Source: Alphaproteobacteria bacterium
GTDB lineage: Bacteria > Pseudomonadota > Alphaproteobacteria > Bin95
Direction: 5' to 3'
Assembly (NCBI GenBank): GCA_022827685.1
Contig: JAJEIH010000038.1
Span: 1 to 57,060, forward strand
DNA length: 57,060 bases
Position numbers and translations under genes: made by a program. Below are positions 56,757 through 57,060 of the stretch, one piece after another. The notes under the pieces are model-generated. The model worked only from the letters and a program-made list of their open reading frames with translations. It made no database searches and was not told the origin of the DNA. The stretch's first letter is position 1; the number at the start of each line of letters is the position of its first letter.

Positions 56757-57060
56757 CGCATGCCTCCGGCTATACTAGCGTCACCGTAAGTTACCCCTGA
56801 CACCGAATTTGGTTCAGTCCAGGCCTTGTGTCCAGCAAACCGCACCTTTCCATTGGACAGAGGCAACGGCTCGACAATCCGGCGGGTCGCGGCGTTTCAG
56901 GGCTCTCAAGCGAAAGCGCCCTAGCCCAAGTTTAACAGACTTTATTAAAGTTCGTTTATTATCAGCGTGTTAAGAAGCAATATTTTTGCGTGGGGCACTA
57001 CATTTCAGTTTTTGGGCGTTGGAGGGGGGTCAGACGATCATTTTCCGGACGCCTCCGGGT
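56757..57060. other. 304-base non-coding end with AT-rich segment
   Basis: No gene is seen. The left part is the leader of the glycine-rich gene, with TAGTAT as a possible minus-strand -10 about 13-18 bases before its ATG. From 56930 to about 57000 the sequence turns strongly AT-rich and holds a small palindrome (56939-56951). The last 60 bases are G-rich and may enter a gene beyond the window. Confidence 0.5.
56939..56951. repeat. 13-base palindrome in the AT-rich segment
   Basis: ACTTTA-T-TAAAGT is a perfect inverted repeat around a single T, inside a run of A/T-rich sequence that also holds TTTATTAT. It looks like a regulator-binding site for an outward promoter. Confidence 0.4.

Overview
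The window is about 57 kb of a very GC-rich bacterial chromosome, most likely from an alphaproteobacterium. The evidence is gene order and family type rather than any one marker: rpmF-plsX-fabH-ihfA-merR in a row; bolA, a DnaJ-like gene, cobS and cobT together; ileS-lspA-DUF3035-mutL; a DksA with an incomplete zinc finger; small DUF465 and DUF2889 proteins; a two-part glycine decarboxylase behind a tandem glycine riboswitch; and MutL carrying its own endonuclease motif. I cannot name the genus. Coding density is very high and many genes overlap by 1, 4, 7 or 8 bases (ATGA, GTGA, TGATG), which points to translational coupling.

Layout. 0-2.9 kb: an amidohydrolase of the D-aminoacylase type and a PEP mutase/isocitrate lyase-type enzyme. 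2.9-8.0 kb: an aromatic-ring-type FAD monooxygenase and an enolase-superfamily enzyme, directly coupled to thiO-thiS-thiG-thiE for the thiazole half and coupling step of thiamine synthesis. 8.0-10.2 kb: trxB and phosphonoacetate hydrolase on the minus strand. 10.3-11.1 kb: an SDR. 11.1-11.9 kb: an 819-base non-coding region with phased repeats, perfect palindromes and an AT-rich core. 11.9-14.6 kb: a coupled trio of AlaX tRNA editing, mercaptopyruvate sulfurtransferase and cystathionine beta-lyase. 14.7-15.5 kb: a PIN-type toxin-antitoxin pair. 15.6-19.75 kb (minus): rsmD, a free biotin carrier, a biotin-carboxylase subunit, a nucleoside deaminase and an NHL-repeat protein. 19.9-26.0 kb: a branched-chain amino-acid-type ABC importer (K, G, F, H, M) and an enoyl-CoA hydratase.

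26.0-27.8 kb is an AT-richer two-gene cassette (three-Cys-motif Gp37/Gp68 protein and its partner TcmP), placed between two convergent operons. 27.8-32.3 kb (minus): cobS-cobT coupled to an AidB-like acyl-CoA dehydrogenase. 32.3-37.6 kb: DnaJ-like, bolA, DUF2889, secA, csp, merR and ihfA. 37.7-39.9 kb: fabH-plsX-rpmF. 40-42.8 kb: a CPA2 cation/proton antiporter, a DUF465 protein and a universal stress protein. 42.8-47.3 kb: glycine riboswitch and gcvT-gcvH-gcvPA-gcvPB. 47.4-54.9 kb: dksA, ileS, lspA, a DUF3035 lipoprotein, pgi and mutL. 54.9-57.06 kb: a RES/Xre toxin-antitoxin operon whose first gene encodes a polyglycine protein, then an AT-rich end with a small palindrome.

The best candidates for something little described are (1) the glycine-rich protein/antitoxin/RES toxin tri-cistron, (2) the three-Cys-motif/TcmP cassette, whose two converging genes share an unusual leader motif, and (3) the repeat-rich non-coding region at 11.1-11.9 kb. 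Functional statements rest on motif recognition by eye; no database search was run.
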